Source of the DNA: Mangrovibacter plantisponsor
GTDB taxonomy: Bacteria > Pseudomonadota > Gammaproteobacteria > Enterobacterales > Enterobacteriaceae
Reading direction: 5' to 3'
Assembly (NCBI RefSeq): GCF_003182475.1
Contig: NZ_QGTS01000003.1
Coordinates: 118,876-182,875, forward strand
DNA: 64,000 nucleotides
Below, in pieces: positions 1-10,605 of the stretch; the first letter of the stretch is position 1; each line of letters opens with the position of its first letter. A model generated the notes under the pieces. The model was not told the origin of the DNA. It searched no databases and was given only the letters and a program-made list of their open reading frames with translations. Both the position numbers and the translations under genes were made by a program.

Positions 1-1212
1 TTTCAATACCTGTGCAGCACAAAGGTTGGCTGCAATCATGGACTCTTCAACAATGCGGTTGGCAATACGGCGCGGCTCAGCAACGATGTCCAGCACTTCA
101 CCTTTTTCACCGAGAATAAAGCGGTAATCCGGGCGGTCTTTAAACACCAGCGCATTGGTTTCACGCCATTGACTGCGGCGCTGGCAAATTTGAGCCAACA
201 GACCAATTTGTTGTGCTACAGCTTCAGAGTCAGGCTGCCACTCGCCTTGTTTCTCAAGGTAATCAGAAACATTGTCATAAGCCAGTTTGGCCTTAGATTC
301 AATGGTTGCGGCAAAGAAATGGATGTTCGCAATCGCGCCATCAGCAAGAATATCCATGCGGCAAGCCAGCACCGGGCGCGGCATGTTCGGGCGCAGTGAA
401 CACAGGTCATCAGACAGTTCACGTGGCAGCATTGGAATGTTGAAGCCAGGCAGGTAGTTGGTAAAGGCGCGAACCTGAGCAATTTTATCCAACTTGCTGT
501 TTTCAGCAATCCAGGCTGTTGGGTCTGCGATAGCAACAGTCAGTTGCAGTACATCACCTTCTGTAACCTGAACAAACAGCGCGTCATCCATATCTTCCGT
601 GCTGGCGCTGTCAATGGTGACAAACTCCAGTTGGGTTAAATCTTCACGGTTCAGGTGCTCATCCAGTTGTTCAGTGGCAACACCATCGGGTGCTTCACGT
701 TCCAGGTTATGGCGTGCAAGCGTTACCCACCATGGGACGAAATGATCATCACTGAAGGTGATAAATTGAGTCAGTTCGGCATAAAAAGTGCGGTCACCTT
801 TTAACGGGTGACGGCGCATTTCTGCTACAGCCCAGTCACCTTGCTGGAACTCATGACTCACCTGGCGGGCAGGGCGGCAAGGAATGGCATCACGCAGCAG
901 TGGATGATCGGGAATAATAGACAGTTTATCGTCTTTCTTTTGGACCCGGCCCACAAAGCGAGACAGGAAAGGTTCAACCAGCTCTTCGGGTTCAGCCGAT
1001 TCACGATCCTTGTCTGTGTGAATGACGGCAATAATCCGGTCGCCATGCATCACTTTCTTCATTTGCGGAGGTGGAATGAAATAGCTTTTTTGCGCGTCAA
1101 CCTCAAGGAAGCCAAATCCTTTTTCAGTTGCTTTGACCACGCCTTCTGCTCGCGGGGTTTGAGAATGAAGTTGCTGTTTTAGCTGCGCAAGCAGCGGGTT
1201 ATCCTGAAACAT
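1..1212 (-). CDS. rnb: Ribonuclease II, 5' part (gene runs off the window)
   Basis: Processive 3'-5' exoribonuclease that degrades single-stranded RNA in the cytoplasm. The 404 codons present start [14 protein letters not shown] and read without a stop to base 1; the E. coli protein has 644 residues, so about 240 C-terminal residues lie outside the window. Cold-shock RNA-binding domains come first, then the start of the RNB catalytic domain. The metal-binding cluster [14 protein letters not shown] is intact, with Asp201 encoded at 610-612, matching E. coli numbering. The ATG at 1210-1212 agrees with the E. coli start. The gene is transcribed away from the 500-bp gap that separates it from fabI. 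Confidence 0.97.
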   Translation of the reverse strand, partial: MFQDNPLLAQLKQQLHSQTPRAEGVVKATEKGFGFLEVDAQKSYFIPPPQMKKVMHGDRIIAVIHTDKDRESAEPEELVEPFLSRFVGRVQKKDDKLSIIPDHPLLRDAIPCRPARQVSHEFQQGDWAVAEMRRHPLKGDRTFYAELTQFITFSDDHFVPWWVTLARHNLEREAPDGVATEQLDEHLNREDLTQLEFVTIDSASTEDMDDALFVQVTEGDVLQLTVAIADPTAWIAENSKLDKIAQVRAFTNYLPGFNIPMLPRELSDDLCSLRPNMPRPVLACRMDILADGAIANIHFFAATIESKAKLAYDNVSDYLEKQGEWQPDSEAVAQQIGLLAQICQRRSQWRETNALVFKDRPDYRFILGEKGEVLDIVAEPRRIANRIVEESMIAANLCAAQVLK

Positions 1213-1487
1213 AATATTAGTATCGGTAGCCTAAAGAGCGGCAGACAGTTTTACGCGAATACGGGTATGGCGGCAAGTGAAGTTTGCCTGTGTTATCACT
1301 TGTCCGTGCAATTATTCCCCTTGACGTAACCTGATTACAAGCAGGTTGTCCGGATAAATACGTTTTATCAGTACAGTGCTTTAAGGTCGTTCGGCCATTG
1401 GGTAATGTAATGGTTAACTGCTAAACAACCCGGGACTGGTAATCTATTACAGGCCGCTTATCCGGAATGCGTTCAGTGTTGTGGGCA

Positions 1488-1516
1488 TAAAAAAGAGCAG
1501 TGTTTCACTGCTCTTT
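1488..1516 (-). terminator. Rho-independent terminator downstream of fabI
   Basis: An 11-bp perfect stem (arms 1492-1502 and 1506-1516, loop TTT) is followed on the minus strand by a run of T. fabI reads toward it, its stop lying about 195 bases upstream. The stem core is repeated at 1658-1678. Confidence 0.75.
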
Positions 1517-1573
1517 CAGATTGATGAAAAAGAAGGAAAAAGCGTGGTTTTTTCTTCTTTTTAGTTAGCAGAC

Positions 1574-1607
1574 GAAAATCAATGACTTGATTTTCCTGTT
1601 TTTTTAT
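1574..1607 (+). terminator. Terminator-like hairpin, plus strand, no gene assigned
   Basis: GAAAATCAA (1574-1582) pairs with TTGATTTTC (1587-1595) around a 4-base loop and is followed by CTG and seven T. It would end a plus-strand transcript, but no plus-strand gene is seen upstream. The stem is AT-rich and weak. Confidence 0.35.
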
Positions 1608-1657
1608 TGGGTGACATCCTCTCGTGCTGTGCGAACATGAGGTTTGTCATCAGACTC

Positions 1658-1680
1658 AGAGCAGTGTTTCACTGCTCTTT
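1658..1680. repeat. Second copy of the fabI terminator stem
   Basis: AGAGCAGTG-TTT-CACTGCTCT (1658-1678) repeats the stem and loop of the hairpin at 1492-1516. Here no T-run follows on the minus strand, so this copy, 30 bases after the fabI stop, should terminate poorly; it may pause polymerase or protect the 3' end of the mRNA. Confidence 0.6.
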
Positions 1681-1709
1681 GCTGTTGAACCAGAAAACGC
1701 CAGGGCGAA

Positions 1710-2498
1710 TTATTTCAGTTCAAGCTCATTCATTGCAGCAATGCTGAAGCCGCCATCAACATGGACAACTTCACCGGAAATCCCGGCTGAAAGGTCTGCA
1801 CACAGGAACGCAGCCGTATTACCCACGTCTTCGATAGTCACGGTACGGCGAATGGGCGTTACCGCTTCGCAGTGGGCAAGCATTTTACGGAAATCTTTAA
1901 TGCCGGAGGCTGCCAGGGTACGAATCGGACCCGCTGAAATAGCGTTTACACGCACACCTTCAGGCCCCATGGCATTGGCCATGTAACGGACATTGGCTTC
2001 CAGAGACGCTTTAGCCAGCCCCATAACGTTGTAGTTAGGAATAGCACGTTCAGCACCGAGATAAGACAGCGTTAACAATGCTGAGCCTGGATTCAGCATT
2101 TGGCGGCAGGATTTAGCCATTGCGACAAAGCTGTATGCACTGATGTCATGAGCAATTTTGAAGCCTTCACGGGTGACAGCATTGACGTAGTCACCATCTA
2201 ACTGGTCGGCTGGAGCAAAACCAATAGAATGCACAAAACCATCGAATTTCGGCCAGCTTGTAGCCAGCACAGCAAACATGCTGTCGATACTGGAATCTTC
2301 AGCGACATCACACTGCAGTACGATGCTGGAACCAAAATTGGCAGCAAACTCTTCCACGCGGCCTTTCAGTTTGTCAGTCTGGTAAGTGAAAGCAAGCTCA
2401 GCACCTTCACGATGCATAGCCTGAGCAATACCGTAGGCGATGGAGCGGTTGCTGGCCAGGCCAGTAACCAGAATGCGCTTACCGGAAAGAAAACCCAT
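1710..2498 (-). CDS. fabI: Enoyl-[acyl-carrier-protein] reductase (NADH)
   Basis: Last reductive step of each fatty-acid elongation cycle: trans-2-enoyl-ACP plus NADH gives acyl-ACP. It is a cytoplasmic tetramer of the short-chain dehydrogenase fold. The protein is 262 residues, exactly the E. coli length, and aligns without gaps. Catalytic Tyr146, Tyr156 and Lys163 lie in [20 protein letters not shown], and Gly93 in HSIGFAP is the wild-type residue whose change to Val gives triclosan resistance, so the enzyme should be sensitive. It stands alone between sapF and rnb; the small gene ycjD that sits between fabI and sapF in E. coli is absent. Confidence 0.98.
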   Translation of the reverse strand: MGFLSGKRILVTGLASNRSIAYGIAQAMHREGAELAFTYQTDKLKGRVEEFAANFGSSIVLQCDVAEDSSIDSMFAVLATSWPKFDGFVHSIGFAPADQLDGDYVNAVTREGFKIAHDISAYSFVAMAKSCRQMLNPGSALLTLSYLGAERAIPNYNVMGLAKASLEANVRYMANAMGPEGVRVNAISAGPIRTLAASGIKDFRKMLAHCEAVTPIRRTVTIEDVGNTAAFLCADLSAGISGEVVHVDGGFSIAAMNELELK

Positions 2499-2681
2499 AG
2501 TTTTAATCCTTATCGTCAGTACTTGTTTGCTTTTAAATTCAAATTATTAAAAGCAATTTTTTCAATTAGTTATTCGCAATCAGCCCGAAGTTATAACTCA
2601 CTGCCGGGCAGGCGGAGCAGTATATCACTCAATAACCAGGCGCCTCATCCAACCAGCGTGCCACGAAAAGCGGGGGCACAT

Positions 2682-3491
2682 CTATTTGTTATCTTTACGC
2701 CAGGCATCTGCGGTCAGCGCTTCACCAAAGTGGCTGGTGATAAGCCTGCGAGTTAGTTCATGCAACGGGGAAGCAAGTACATCCGCGGTACTGCCACGCT
2801 CAACGACCTCGCCATGTTGCATCACCATCACCTGGTCACTAATGTGTTTCATCATGCCAATATGCTGGGTAACATAAATATATGAAATACCTTGTTTTTC
2901 CTGCAGTTCCAGCATGAGGTTAATCAACTGAGAACGCATCGACATATCCAGAGATGCCAGTGCTTCATCGGCAATAATCACTTTTGGCCTGAGGATTAAC
3001 GCGCGGGCAAGGCCCAGGCGCTGCTTTTGCCCTGGGGCAAGCATATGCGGGTAATAGCTGGCGTGATCAGGTAACAACCCAACCATGCGCAGTGTTTCCA
3101 CTATTTGTTTGCGTCGAGCCTCTGGCTCTAACTCGGTATTCAGCCGTAATGGGAAATCGAGAATTTGGGAAACCCGTTGGCGAGGGTTGAGTGATGTCGA
3201 AGGATCCTGAAAGATCATGCGTATTTGCTGGCATCGCCATGCATAATCGCCATAATGCAAGGGGTGATCATTAATCACCACTTCTCCGTCTGTTGGCTCT
3301 ACCATCCCTGCCAGCATTTTCGCCAGCGTAGATTTACCAGAACCATTCTCACCAATAATAGCCAGTGTCTGCCGCTCCCTGAGCATAAAACTCAGTGGTT
3401 TAACCGCTTCAACCAGTTGCCGGTGAAACATTCCTGTACGATAGCGGAAGGTTTTACTCAGGTTGCGGACTTCGAGTAATGTTTCCACCAT
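2682..3491 (-). CDS. sapF: Sap ABC transporter, ATP-binding protein SapF
   Basis: One of the two ATPases of the SapABCDF peptide/polyamine transporter in the inner membrane. It is linked to antimicrobial-peptide resistance in Salmonella; SapBCDF exports putrescine in E. coli. Walker A is GENGSGKST, the signature is LAPGQKQRLG, Walker B is VIIADEALASLD. The start is taken at ATG 3489-3491 (MVETLLEVRNL), giving 269 residues as in E. coli (268). A longer reading from 3527 would overlap sapD by 34 bases and add a non-conserved N-terminus. sapD stops 2 bases before this ATG, which indicates translational coupling. It is the last gene of the operon. Confidence 0.95.
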   Translation of the reverse strand: MVETLLEVRNLSKTFRYRTGMFHRQLVEAVKPLSFMLRERQTLAIIGENGSGKSTLAKMLAGMVEPTDGEVVINDHPLHYGDYAWRCQQIRMIFQDPSTSLNPRQRVSQILDFPLRLNTELEPEARRKQIVETLRMVGLLPDHASYYPHMLAPGQKQRLGLARALILRPKVIIADEALASLDMSMRSQLINLMLELQEKQGISYIYVTQHIGMMKHISDQVMVMQHGEVVERGSTADVLASPLHELTRRLITSHFGEALTADAWRKDNK

Positions 3492-3493
3492 GA

Positions 3494-4486
3494 TTACTGG
3501 CTCTCCATGTTTAACGGGAAGTGGCATGCATACTGGCGGCTACGCGCACCGGTCAGGCGAGGTGTCTCAATGCATTCACGCTGGGCATAAGGGCAGCGTG
3601 GGCCAAGGCGGCAACCAATGGGCAAATGTTCCAGTAACGGAATGGCGCCAGGCAGGGTGTTAAGCCGGCTTTTGTGCGGCATTGCACTGCCGAAATCAGG
3701 GATGGCACGAATCAGTGCCTGGGTATATGGGTGGTAAGGCATTGATATCAGTTCATCGCTGGGGGCCGATTCCACGGTTTGCCCGCAATACATAACAATA
3801 ATACGGTCTGTCCATTGGCTGAGCATTTGCAGGTCATGGCTTATTAACAAAATCGTCGTATTGTTGTTCTGGTTTAACCGGCTGAGTAAGCGGAAAATTT
3901 GCGCCTGCGTGGTGGGTTCCATTGCATTGGTGGGTTCATCGGCAATCAACAACCTTGGTTGGTTTGCCAGGGCAATGGCAATCATCACTTTCTGGCATTC
4001 ACCTTCCGTCAACTCATACGGATAACTGCGCATGGCGTCTTTGTGATCTTTGATGCCCACACGGTGCAGCAGCTCAATAGCCCGGCGTTTACGCCAGCCA
4101 AACCGTTTCCACCAACGGCCTTTCCAGGTCCAGCCCGGGATATTTTGCATTAACTGGCGGCCAATGGATTCCGAAGGATCCAGGCAAGACTGGGGTTCCT
4201 GAAAAATCATTGAAACATTGTGGCCAATAAGCTTACGGCGTTCCCGGGTAGACAGGCGCATCAAATCGATGTCATTAAAGCGCATACGGTCTGCCGTGAC
4301 ACGCCAGTTATCTTTCGTGATACCGCATAACGCTTTGGCTATCAGGCTTTTACCTGAACCAGACTCCCCAACCAAACCACGCACATCGCCTTCATTCAGC
4401 GTCAGGCTTACCCGGTCAACAGCTTTAACCCAGCCTTCGTTGGTTTTAAATTCAATGGTCAGATTACGTATATCTAATAGTGGCAT
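3494..4486 (-). CDS. sapD: Sap ABC transporter, ATP-binding protein SapD
   Basis: Second ATPase of the Sap transporter. In E. coli SapD also supplies ATP-dependent stimulation to the Trk potassium uptake system. The protein has 330 residues, the E. coli length. Walker A is [12 protein letters not shown] (about residues 40-51) and Walker [14 protein letters not shown]. The signature region reads [10 protein letters not shown], the degenerate form usual in SapD. The C-terminal oligopeptide-type extension with [15 protein letters not shown] is present. The start overlaps the sapC stop by one base. Confidence 0.95.
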   Translation of the reverse strand: MPLLDIRNLTIEFKTNEGWVKAVDRVSLTLNEGDVRGLVGESGSGKSLIAKALCGITKDNWRVTADRMRFNDIDLMRLSTRERRKLIGHNVSMIFQEPQSCLDPSESIGRQLMQNIPGWTWKGRWWKRFGWRKRRAIELLHRVGIKDHKDAMRSYPYELTEGECQKVMIAIALANQPRLLIADEPTNAMEPTTQAQIFRLLSRLNQNNNTTILLISHDLQMLSQWTDRIIVMYCGQTVESAPSDELISMPYHPYTQALIRAIPDFGSAMPHKSRLNTLPGAIPLLEHLPIGCRLGPRCPYAQRECIETPRLTGARSRQYACHFPLNMESQ

Positions 4487-5376
4487 TATTCCACCCCGGA
4501 GATGATTGCGCGGCGAATACCATCACCCAGCAGGTTAATCAACAGGACACTTACCATGATAGCAGCACCGGGTAACATCACGGTCCAGGGCGCGACATAA
4601 ATCAACTCAAGGGAATCACCCAGCATCGCGCCCCATTCAGGAGAGGGAAGCTGTGCGCCAAGGTCGAGAAAACCAAGTGCCGCAATATCCAGAATCGCAA
4701 TAGAAAAAGCGCGGGTGACTTCCCCAACCAGCCCGGCGGCAATATTGGGCAGAACTGAGTAAACCAGAATATTCAGTGTGGAAGCGCCATCAAGGCGTGT
4801 GGCGATGACATACTCTTTTTCCAGCTCATCATGCACCAGCAAATAAACGGAACGCACCATGCGCGGTAACAACGCAAGCCAGACCGCAAACATGGCATGA
4901 GACAAATGTGGCCCGGCGAAAGCAACAACAATAATCGCCAGTAACAGGGACGGAATCGACAACAACGTGTCCAGAATATGGTTAAGCGCTGCAGAACGCA
5001 GACCATGGGTTGAACCAGCAAATACGCCCATGATTAGCCCGCAAAATGCTGCCGCCAGGGTGACAGCAAACGCACCACCAACCGTGGGTAATGCGCCGCT
5101 GAGCAACCGGCTTAATACATCGCGCCCTAAATCATCCGTGCCGAGAAAGAAAGACACATCACCATAACGCGACCATGAAGGCGGCAGTAGCTGGTAGCCC
5201 AGAAATTGCTGGTCAATACCATAAGGGGCAAAAAAATGACCGAACAGGCACAGCAGTAATAACGCACCACAACCATACAGGCCAATCATTGCTGGCGTGT
5301 CACCATAAAATTTTCGCCAGGTAATCAGCAACGGGCCAGGTGGGCGCTTTTCGCTGTAAACATTATCGTAGGGCAT
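4486..5376 (-). CDS. sapC: Sap ABC transporter permease SapC
   Basis: Inner-membrane permease of the dipeptide/oligopeptide (DppC/OppC) class, paired with SapB to form the translocation channel. It has 296 residues, as in E. coli. About six hydrophobic segments are visible, the first around residues 33-50. The EAA-type loop that contacts the ATPase lies near [20 protein letters not shown]. The gene overlaps sapB by 14 bases and shares one base with sapD, so translation of the operon is tightly coupled. Confidence 0.95.
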   Translation of the reverse strand: MPYDNVYSEKRPPGPLLITWRKFYGDTPAMIGLYGCGALLLLCLFGHFFAPYGIDQQFLGYQLLPPSWSRYGDVSFFLGTDDLGRDVLSRLLSGALPTVGGAFAVTLAAAFCGLIMGVFAGSTHGLRSAALNHILDTLLSIPSLLLAIIVVAFAGPHLSHAMFAVWLALLPRMVRSVYLLVHDELEKEYVIATRLDGASTLNILVYSVLPNIAAGLVGEVTRAFSIAILDIAALGFLDLGAQLPSPEWGAMLGDSLELIYVAPWTVMLPGAAIMVSVLLINLLGDGIRRAIISGVE

Positions 5377-6328
5377 ACCATTCCTTATGTTTCAATGGGT
5401 TGGCAAGCGCACCCAGAATATCTGAAACAACATTGACAATGATAACTAACGAGCCAATAACCATCACTCCCGCAGAAATGGCGGCATAGTCTTGTTGGCG
5501 AATAGCGTTAACCAGCCAGCGCCCAAGACCCGGCCAGCTAAACACCACTTCGGTTATCATGGCGAGCGTGAGCATCGTTGAAAACTGTAAACCCAGACGG
5601 GGAATAACCGGTGGAAGGGCATTATGCAATACGTGGCGGTGCAGCACGGTAAAACGTGACATTCCACGCGTGGCTGCTGCTTTAATGTAATTAGTATCAA
5701 ATACTTCGACTGTACTGATACGCATCAGGCGTACTACTTCAGTCATTGGCGCAAGAGTCAGCGTGGCAACTGGCAGCACCATATGGCGCAGCACACTCAT
5801 AATCATTTGGTCGCGATAAGGTGAGTCCGAAAGCCAGGCATCAATCAGCGCAAAACCTGTCACATCTTTGACCTGGTATAGCAAGTCAATTCTGCCCGAG
5901 ACAGGTAACCAGCCCAGCGTGAGAGAGAAAAATAATGTCAGCAACAGCGCCAGCCAAAAGACAGGAATTGAAAAGCCTACCAGAGCCAGAGTTGAAATCA
6001 CGTTATCCTGCCATTTATAACGGGTGATACCAGCCAGCATGCCCAGAGGGATACCTATTACCAGTGCCAGGCCGAACGACAGGATACATAATTCTAGTGT
6101 TGCCGGGAAAACCTCAGCAAGTTGCTCATTAATAGACTGGCCATTAATACTGGAAACACCAAAATCCCAGTGGATTAAGCTATTGAACCAAAATAGCCAC
6201 GCGTTCCAGAAAGAGGCTCCCTGTAAGGGCGCATGTGGGGTGAAATAACACAGGCTGAACCCAACAAACGACAACAGAAACAAGGTAACCATCAATAGTA
6301 ACAAGCGGCGCAATGTGAAAATAATCAT
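5363..6328 (-). CDS. sapB: Sap ABC transporter permease SapB
   Basis: Inner-membrane permease partner of SapC (DppB/OppB class). It has 321 residues, matching E. coli. An N-terminal membrane segment ([20 protein letters not shown]) is followed by the long periplasmic loop usual for this class and five more hydrophobic stretches. The EAA loop is near [20 protein letters not shown]. It overlaps sapA by four bases (ATGA) and sapC by 14. Confidence 0.95.
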   Translation of the reverse strand: MIIFTLRRLLLLMVTLFLLSFVGFSLCYFTPHAPLQGASFWNAWLFWFNSLIHWDFGVSSINGQSINEQLAEVFPATLELCILSFGLALVIGIPLGMLAGITRYKWQDNVISTLALVGFSIPVFWLALLLTLFFSLTLGWLPVSGRIDLLYQVKDVTGFALIDAWLSDSPYRDQMIMSVLRHMVLPVATLTLAPMTEVVRLMRISTVEVFDTNYIKAAATRGMSRFTVLHRHVLHNALPPVIPRLGLQFSTMLTLAMITEVVFSWPGLGRWLVNAIRQQDYAAISAGVMVIGSLVIIVNVVSDILGALANPLKHKEWYALR

Positions 6329-7962
6329 GGTTTTTTCACCTCAGGGATTTCACGCCATACACCAGCAAATGAAGCACTGCCGAAGGGGCTCAGCACCAGT
6401 CCTTTCATATCAAACCGGTAGGCCTGCAAACGCAGGGAAGATGCCAGCGGCAGGACAGGGAGTTCCTGCGCCAGAATTTGCTGAGCGTGGTGGTAGGCTT
6501 CAATACGCGATGAAAGCTGTGGTGAATCCAGCGCCTGTTGTAGCACTGCATCAAAACCCCGGTCACACCAGTGAGAAAAGTTGGTTTGCGAACGGCTTGC
6601 AGCGCAACTCAATAACGGGCGGAAGAAACTGTCCGGGTCATTACTGTCTGTTGCCCAACCGGTTAATGTCAGGTCGTGGCTCATATCCATTAAACGGGCT
6701 TCCTGGAAACGGCCTTCCACTGCACGGATAACCACCTTCACACCCACTTGTGCCATATCTGCCTGAATCAGCTCAGCGGTTTTAAGTGGGCTGGGGTTCC
6801 AGGGCTGTGAAGTGGTGGGAACCCAAAGTTGTAATGTCAAATTCTTGATACCCAGCGCTTCCAGTTGCTGGCGTGATTTTTCCGGGTTGTATTCGGTAAT
6901 TTTGGAGCTGCTATCGTAAGCCCATGATGCGCGCGGCAGAATAGAAGCCGCTGTTTCCGCCGTACCATAATAAATTGACTGCATCAGGCGTTGGTTGTTA
7001 ATCGATAACGACAACGCATGGCGCACGGCCGGGTTATTAAGCGGTGGTTTGTTGGTGTTAAACGCCAAAAATGCAATGTTCATCCCGGGGCGCAAAGTCA
7101 GGCGCAAACGCGGGTCATCACGCAAAACGGTCAACTGGCTGGCAGCAGGCCACGCAAGTACATCGCATTCCCCAGTAAGCAGCCGCGACATACGCCCGGT
7201 GCCACCGGTACCCATATCAACCACCACCTGGGGCATTTTAGGCTCTCCGCGCCAGTAATGTTCATGCCGTGCCAGGCGAATAAATTGCCCCGAGCGGTAT
7301 TCGGCGAGTTTAAACGGCCCGGTGCCTACCGGCAGGCGGTCAATTAACTCCTGCTTTCCTGCATTTTCCAGCTTGTGGGCATATTCAGCAGACATTACCG
7401 ACGCATAGTGCGTGGCAAGATGCCATAAGAAAGAAGCATCCGGGCGCTTAAGACGAAACTCAACTGTGTAATTATCAAGCTTGCGGATACTTTCAATGGT
7501 ATCGGCAAACTGAAGGCTATCGAAATAGGGGTAGCTGTCGCCGTTAACGTTATGCCATGGGTCGTTTTTGTCGAAAATGCGTTTAAAACTGAACACCACA
7601 TCATCAGCATTAAAATTACGGGTTGGTGCAAACCATTCAGTAGTCTGAAATGCCACGTCATGGCGTAAATGGAAGCGGAAGGTCGCGCCATTATCCAGCA
7701 CTTCCCAGCTTTGAGCGAGCTCAGGCACCAGGCGGTAGGTGTAGGGATCTACGTCGAGCAACCGGTCATAAAGCTGAGCCGCAAGGGTATCTACCGTTAA
7801 TCCTTCACTGACTTTTTGCGGATTAAAGGTATTAACCTGGCCGTTGGCACAATAGACAAAGCCACTCTGGCGAATGTCTGGTGGCGAGTCCTGTGACGTA
7901 GCATAAGCTGTGCTGCTAAAAGAACCCAGCAAGGCCAGCAATGAAACGAGAAATGAGCGCAT
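6325..7962 (-). CDS. sapA: Sap transporter periplasmic peptide-binding protein SapA
   Basis: Solute-binding protein of family SBP_5 (OppA-like) that delivers peptides or polyamines to SapBC. The ATG at 7960-7962 is preferred: it gives [21 protein letters not shown], a good Sec signal peptide, and 545 residues against 547 in E. coli. A TTG 24 bases upstream would add eight residues with no E. coli counterpart. Diagnostic stretches include [17 protein letters not shown] and [16 protein letters not shown]. It is the first gene of the operon; the promoter should lie in 7963-8060, the gap to the end of pspF. Confidence 0.94.
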   Translation of the reverse strand: MRSFLVSLLALLGSFSSTAYATSQDSPPDIRQSGFVYCANGQVNTFNPQKVSEGLTVDTLAAQLYDRLLDVDPYTYRLVPELAQSWEVLDNGATFRFHLRHDVAFQTTEWFAPTRNFNADDVVFSFKRIFDKNDPWHNVNGDSYPYFDSLQFADTIESIRKLDNYTVEFRLKRPDASFLWHLATHYASVMSAEYAHKLENAGKQELIDRLPVGTGPFKLAEYRSGQFIRLARHEHYWRGEPKMPQVVVDMGTGGTGRMSRLLTGECDVLAWPAASQLTVLRDDPRLRLTLRPGMNIAFLAFNTNKPPLNNPAVRHALSLSINNQRLMQSIYYGTAETAASILPRASWAYDSSSKITEYNPEKSRQQLEALGIKNLTLQLWVPTTSQPWNPSPLKTAELIQADMAQVGVKVVIRAVEGRFQEARLMDMSHDLTLTGWATDSNDPDSFFRPLLSCAASRSQTNFSHWCDRGFDAVLQQALDSPQLSSRIEAYHHAQQILAQELPVLPLASSLRLQAYRFDMKGLVLSPFGSASFAGVWREIPEVKKP

Positions 7963-8060
7963 ATTTTTTTGAGTGACGATAACCAATAACTTAAGTGTAT
8001 CGCACTCTTATCGGCATCCCAAAAAATGTCGGGATGTTTGCTGTAAATATCACCAACCAG

Positions 8061-9050
8061 CTAGTGAATTTGATGTTTTTTGAGCAATGCACGTAACTGG
8101 TGGTAGGTTAACCCCAACTTTTCCGCTGCCGTTTTCTGGTTAAACCTGGCTTGTTGCAGGCTGGTTAGTACCAAATCTTTCTCTTGTTGCAACTGAAATG
8201 CCCGTAAATCTATGGGTAAAACCGGTGCCGAAAGCGCTGGTGATCTGGCAGGCTCTTCCCCGGCTAACTGCGAACCGGAACTTAAAAAAGGGTTGAAGAC
8301 AATATTGTCGAGAACATCCGGGTCCGGACCATGGCGGTAAACCGAGCGTTCAACAACATTTTTCAGTTCACGAATATTACCCGGCCAGGTCCAGGCCAGT
8401 AACTGCGACTCGGCCTGTTCACTGAAACCGGTAAAGAGCGGCAACCCCATTTCACGGCACATTTGAATGGCAAAGTGTTGGGCCAGTAACAGAATATCTG
8501 GCTGCCGCTGGCGTAACGGGGGCAGGGTAACTACATCGAAGGCCAGGCGGTCCAGCAAGTCGGCCCTGAACTGGCCGCTGTGTGCCAGTGCAGGTAAGTC
8601 GGCATTTGTGGCACAAACCAGCCTTACATCAACCTTGAGCGGCTGGGTACCACCGACACGTTCAAGCTCGCCGTACTCAATAACCCGCAATAGCTTTTCC
8701 TGAACCTGCATGGGAGCCGTTGCCAGTTCATCGAGAAAGAGAGTGCCGCCTTCGGCGCGTTCGAACCTGCCAGGGTGGCGTTTTTGCGCCCCTGTAAATG
8801 CACCTGCCTCATGCCCAAAAAGCTCTGAATCCAGTAAGTTTTCATTAAGTGCCGAACAGTTGAGCGAGACAAACGGCCCCTGCCAGCGCGGCGATAAGTA
8901 GTGAATACGGTGAGCGACCAGCTCCTTACCCGTTCCCCGTTCGCCAACCACCAGAACGGGTTTGTTCAGTTGGGCCAGGCGTGAGGCATGCTCCAGCACC
9001 TCAAGAAAGTTATTGGCTTCGCCAACCAGGTTATCTTTCTCATCCATCAT
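8061..9050 (-). CDS. pspF: Phage-shock-protein operon activator PspF (sigma-54 enhancer-binding protein)
   Basis: Bacterial enhancer-binding protein that remodels sigma-54 RNA polymerase at the psp promoter; it is held inactive by PspA until the inner membrane is stressed. It has no receiver domain: the AAA+ domain starts almost at once, with Walker A GERGTGKE, the sigma-54 loop GAFTGA and Walker B GGTLFLDE. A C-terminal helix-turn-helix ends LTYHQLRALLKKHQIH. The start is taken at ATG 9048-9050 (329 residues); ATG 9047 is equally possible (the E. coli protein begins MAEYKDNL), while GTG 9062 is less likely. The gene is divergent from pspA. Confidence 0.95.
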   Translation of the reverse strand: MMDEKDNLVGEANNFLEVLEHASRLAQLNKPVLVVGERGTGKELVAHRIHYLSPRWQGPFVSLNCSALNENLLDSELFGHEAGAFTGAQKRHPGRFERAEGGTLFLDELATAPMQVQEKLLRVIEYGELERVGGTQPLKVDVRLVCATNADLPALAHSGQFRADLLDRLAFDVVTLPPLRQRQPDILLLAQHFAIQMCREMGLPLFTGFSEQAESQLLAWTWPGNIRELKNVVERSVYRHGPDPDVLDNIVFNPFLSSGSQLAGEEPARSPALSAPVLPIDLRAFQLQQEKDLVLTSLQQARFNQKTAAEKLGLTYHQLRALLKKHQIH

Positions 9051-9099
9051 GGTTAAATTCACTATTTAATGGTGTATCTAACCACTATAGCCAGGTCTG

Positions 9100-9165
9100 G
9101 CTGGCAGGTAAAATAGTTAAAAATGTTTTATTTCAATCAGATAAAACATTGGCACGCAATTTGTA
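9100..9165 (+). promoter_or_regulatory. Sigma-54 promoter of pspABCD with AT-rich upstream tract
   Basis: TGGCACG-CAAT-TTGT at 9150-9164 matches the -24/-12 consensus TGGCACG-N4-TTGC and nearly equals the E. coli psp promoter, placing the transcript start near 9176. The AT-rich segment from about 9105 to 9149 is where E. coli has its IHF site and PspF enhancer; I cannot place those sites exactly by eye. Confidence 0.85.
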
Positions 9166-9300
9166 ATAACCAGAGGGTACAGCAAAAGTGTAATCGCGAT
9201 GGTGATAGCGAATACCAGAGCTAAGTAAAAGGTATGCCAGCCTGGCATGGCTCAACACAGAACCTGGCGACGTTAAGTGTGGCAGGTTAAGGAGATTTAA

Positions 9301-9972
9301 ATGGGAATTTTTTCGCGCTTTACTGACATCATCAATGCCAATATCAACTCCTTGTTAGAGAAAGCAGAAGATCCGCAAAAACTGGTGCGGCTGATGATTC
9401 AGGAAATGGAAGATACACTGGTTGAAGTACGGTCAACGTCTGCCCGTGCGCTGGCAGAGAAAAAACAGCTGACCCGCCGTATTGACCAGGCACTGGCTCG
9501 CCAGCAGGAGTGGCAGGAAAAGGCCGAGCTGGCGCTGAGAAAAGAAAAAGAAGATCTGGCTCGTGCAGCATTGATCGAAAAACAAAAGCTTACAGATCTC
9601 ATTACCAGCCTCAATGACGAAGTCGGGCACATTGATGAAACCTTGCTGCGCATGAAAACAGAAATCGGTGAGCTTGAGAATAAACTGACTGAAACCCGTG
9701 CCCGCCAGCAAGCCCTGGCTTTGCGCCATCAGGCAGCGGCTTCATCACGTGATGTGCGTCGCCAGCTTGATAACGGAAAACTGGATGAAGCAATGGCACG
9801 TTTTGATGCGTTTGAGCGCCGTATCGACCAGATGGAAGCAGAAGCAGAAAGCCACCGGTTTGGTAAAAGCAAAACCCTTGATCAGGAATTTGCAGAATTA
9901 AAAGCCGATGATGAAATCAGTGCGCAAATTGCGGCACTGAAAGCCAAAATGAACAAGGACAGCAACGCCTGA
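9301..9972 (+). CDS. pspA: Phage shock protein A (ESCRT-III/Vipp1 family)
   Basis: Peripheral inner-membrane protein with two jobs: as a small oligomer it binds and inhibits PspF, and under envelope stress it forms large scaffolds that support the membrane and conserve proton-motive force. It has 223 residues (222 in E. coli). It is almost entirely charged coiled coil after an amphipathic N-terminal helix ([20 protein letters not shown]). The Shine-Dalgarno AAGGAG lies just before the ATG. First gene of pspABCD. Confidence 0.97.
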   Translation: MGIFSRFTDIINANINSLLEKAEDPQKLVRLMIQEMEDTLVEVRSTSARALAEKKQLTRRIDQALARQQEWQEKAELALRKEKEDLARAALIEKQKLTDLITSLNDEVGHIDETLLRMKTEIGELENKLTETRARQQALALRHQAAASSRDVRRQLDNGKLDEAMARFDAFERRIDQMEAEAESHRFGKSKTLDQEFAELKADDEISAQIAALKAKMNKDSNA

Positions 9973-10018
9973 TTGCACGCAGAGACCCTGTGTGAGCGTC
10001 ATAGATTAAGGAGAACAA

Positions 10019-10246
10019 ATGAGCGCGCTTTTTCTGGCTATTCCGTTAACCATTTTTATGTTGTTTGTCGCACCTGTCTGGCTGTGGCTGCACTACAGCA
10101 ACCGCGACAAAGGCGAGAGTGTTTTATCAAATAACGAGCAGCAACGCCTGCAGCAACTCACTGGCGAGGCGAAGCGGATGCAGGACCGGATACAGGCACT
10201 GGAACAAATACTGGATGCTGAGCATCCGGGATGGAGGGAACGTTAA
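10019..10246 (+). CDS. pspB: Phage shock protein B
   Basis: Small inner-membrane sensor that, with PspC, relieves PspA inhibition of PspF. It has 75 residues: one N-terminal transmembrane helix (about residues 4-26, ending PVWLWLHYSNR) and a cytoplasmic coiled coil ending LDAEHPGWRER. The first 13 residues equal those of E. coli PspB. The Shine-Dalgarno TAAGGAGA precedes the ATG. The stop overlaps the start of pspC. Confidence 0.96.
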   Translation: MSALFLAIPLTIFMLFVAPVWLWLHYSNRDKGESVLSNNEQQRLQQLTGEAKRMQDRIQALEQILDAEHPGWRER

Positions 10247-10605
10247 TGGCAGCATTTCATAAACGCAAACTCTGGCGTAACCCACAACAAGGGATGATTA
10301 AGGGAGTTTGTGCCGGGGTTGCCGAATACCTTGATGTGCCAGTAAAACTGGTGCGGGCAATAACAGTACTTTCGCTGTTTTTCGGCCTGTTCTTTTTTGT
10401 TGTGGTGGCTTATATCGCGTTAACATTTGCACTAGACCCGCGCCCGGAAGGCTTGCAGGACGAACAGGAACCGGTACCGGACAACCACCACTTGCTGGCA
10501 CAGGCAGACCAGTTACTTGGCGAAAGTGAAAGGCGGCTACAGGCAATGGAGCGTTACATAACATCGGATTCCTTTACTCTGCGTAGCCGGTTTCGTCAGC
10601 TATGA
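10246..10605 (+). CDS. pspC: Phage shock protein C
   Basis: Inner-membrane partner of PspB with a PspC domain; it binds PspA when secretin mislocalisation or other membrane stress occurs. The start is taken at ATG 10246-10248, which forms TAATG with the pspB stop and follows GGAGGG. This gives 119 residues, the E. coli length; a start at 10231 would add five unconserved residues. The conserved WRNPQQGMIKGVCAGVAEYLDVPVKLVR region comes first (residues 10-37), then a transmembrane helix (about 41-62), and a C-terminus ending TLRSRFRQL. Confidence 0.95.
   Translation: MAAFHKRKLWRNPQQGMIKGVCAGVAEYLDVPVKLVRAITVLSLFFGLFFFVVVAYIALTFALDPRPEGLQDEQEPVPDNHHLLAQADQLLGESERRLQAMERYITSDSFTLRSRFRQL

Larger units (their letters stand above)
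1213..1709. other. Intergenic region rnb-fabI
   Basis: No convincing gene is visible. The stretch holds the rnb promoter region next to 1212, the fabI terminator hairpin (1491-1516), a second copy of the same hairpin just after the fabI stop (1658-1680), and between them a third hairpin with a T-run on the plus strand (1574-1607). The plus-strand ORF reading into fabI from 1624 is a shadow of fabI. Confidence 0.6.

Noticed and set aside
808-1182. 124-residue plus-strand ORF in the rnb region
   Set aside because: It lies fully antisense to rnb, whose frame has intact catalytic residues; no ribosome site or family pattern.
2229-2756. 175-residue plus-strand ORF across fabI, its promoter and the end of sapF
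   Set aside because: Antisense to two clear genes, with no coding pattern of its own in the gap.
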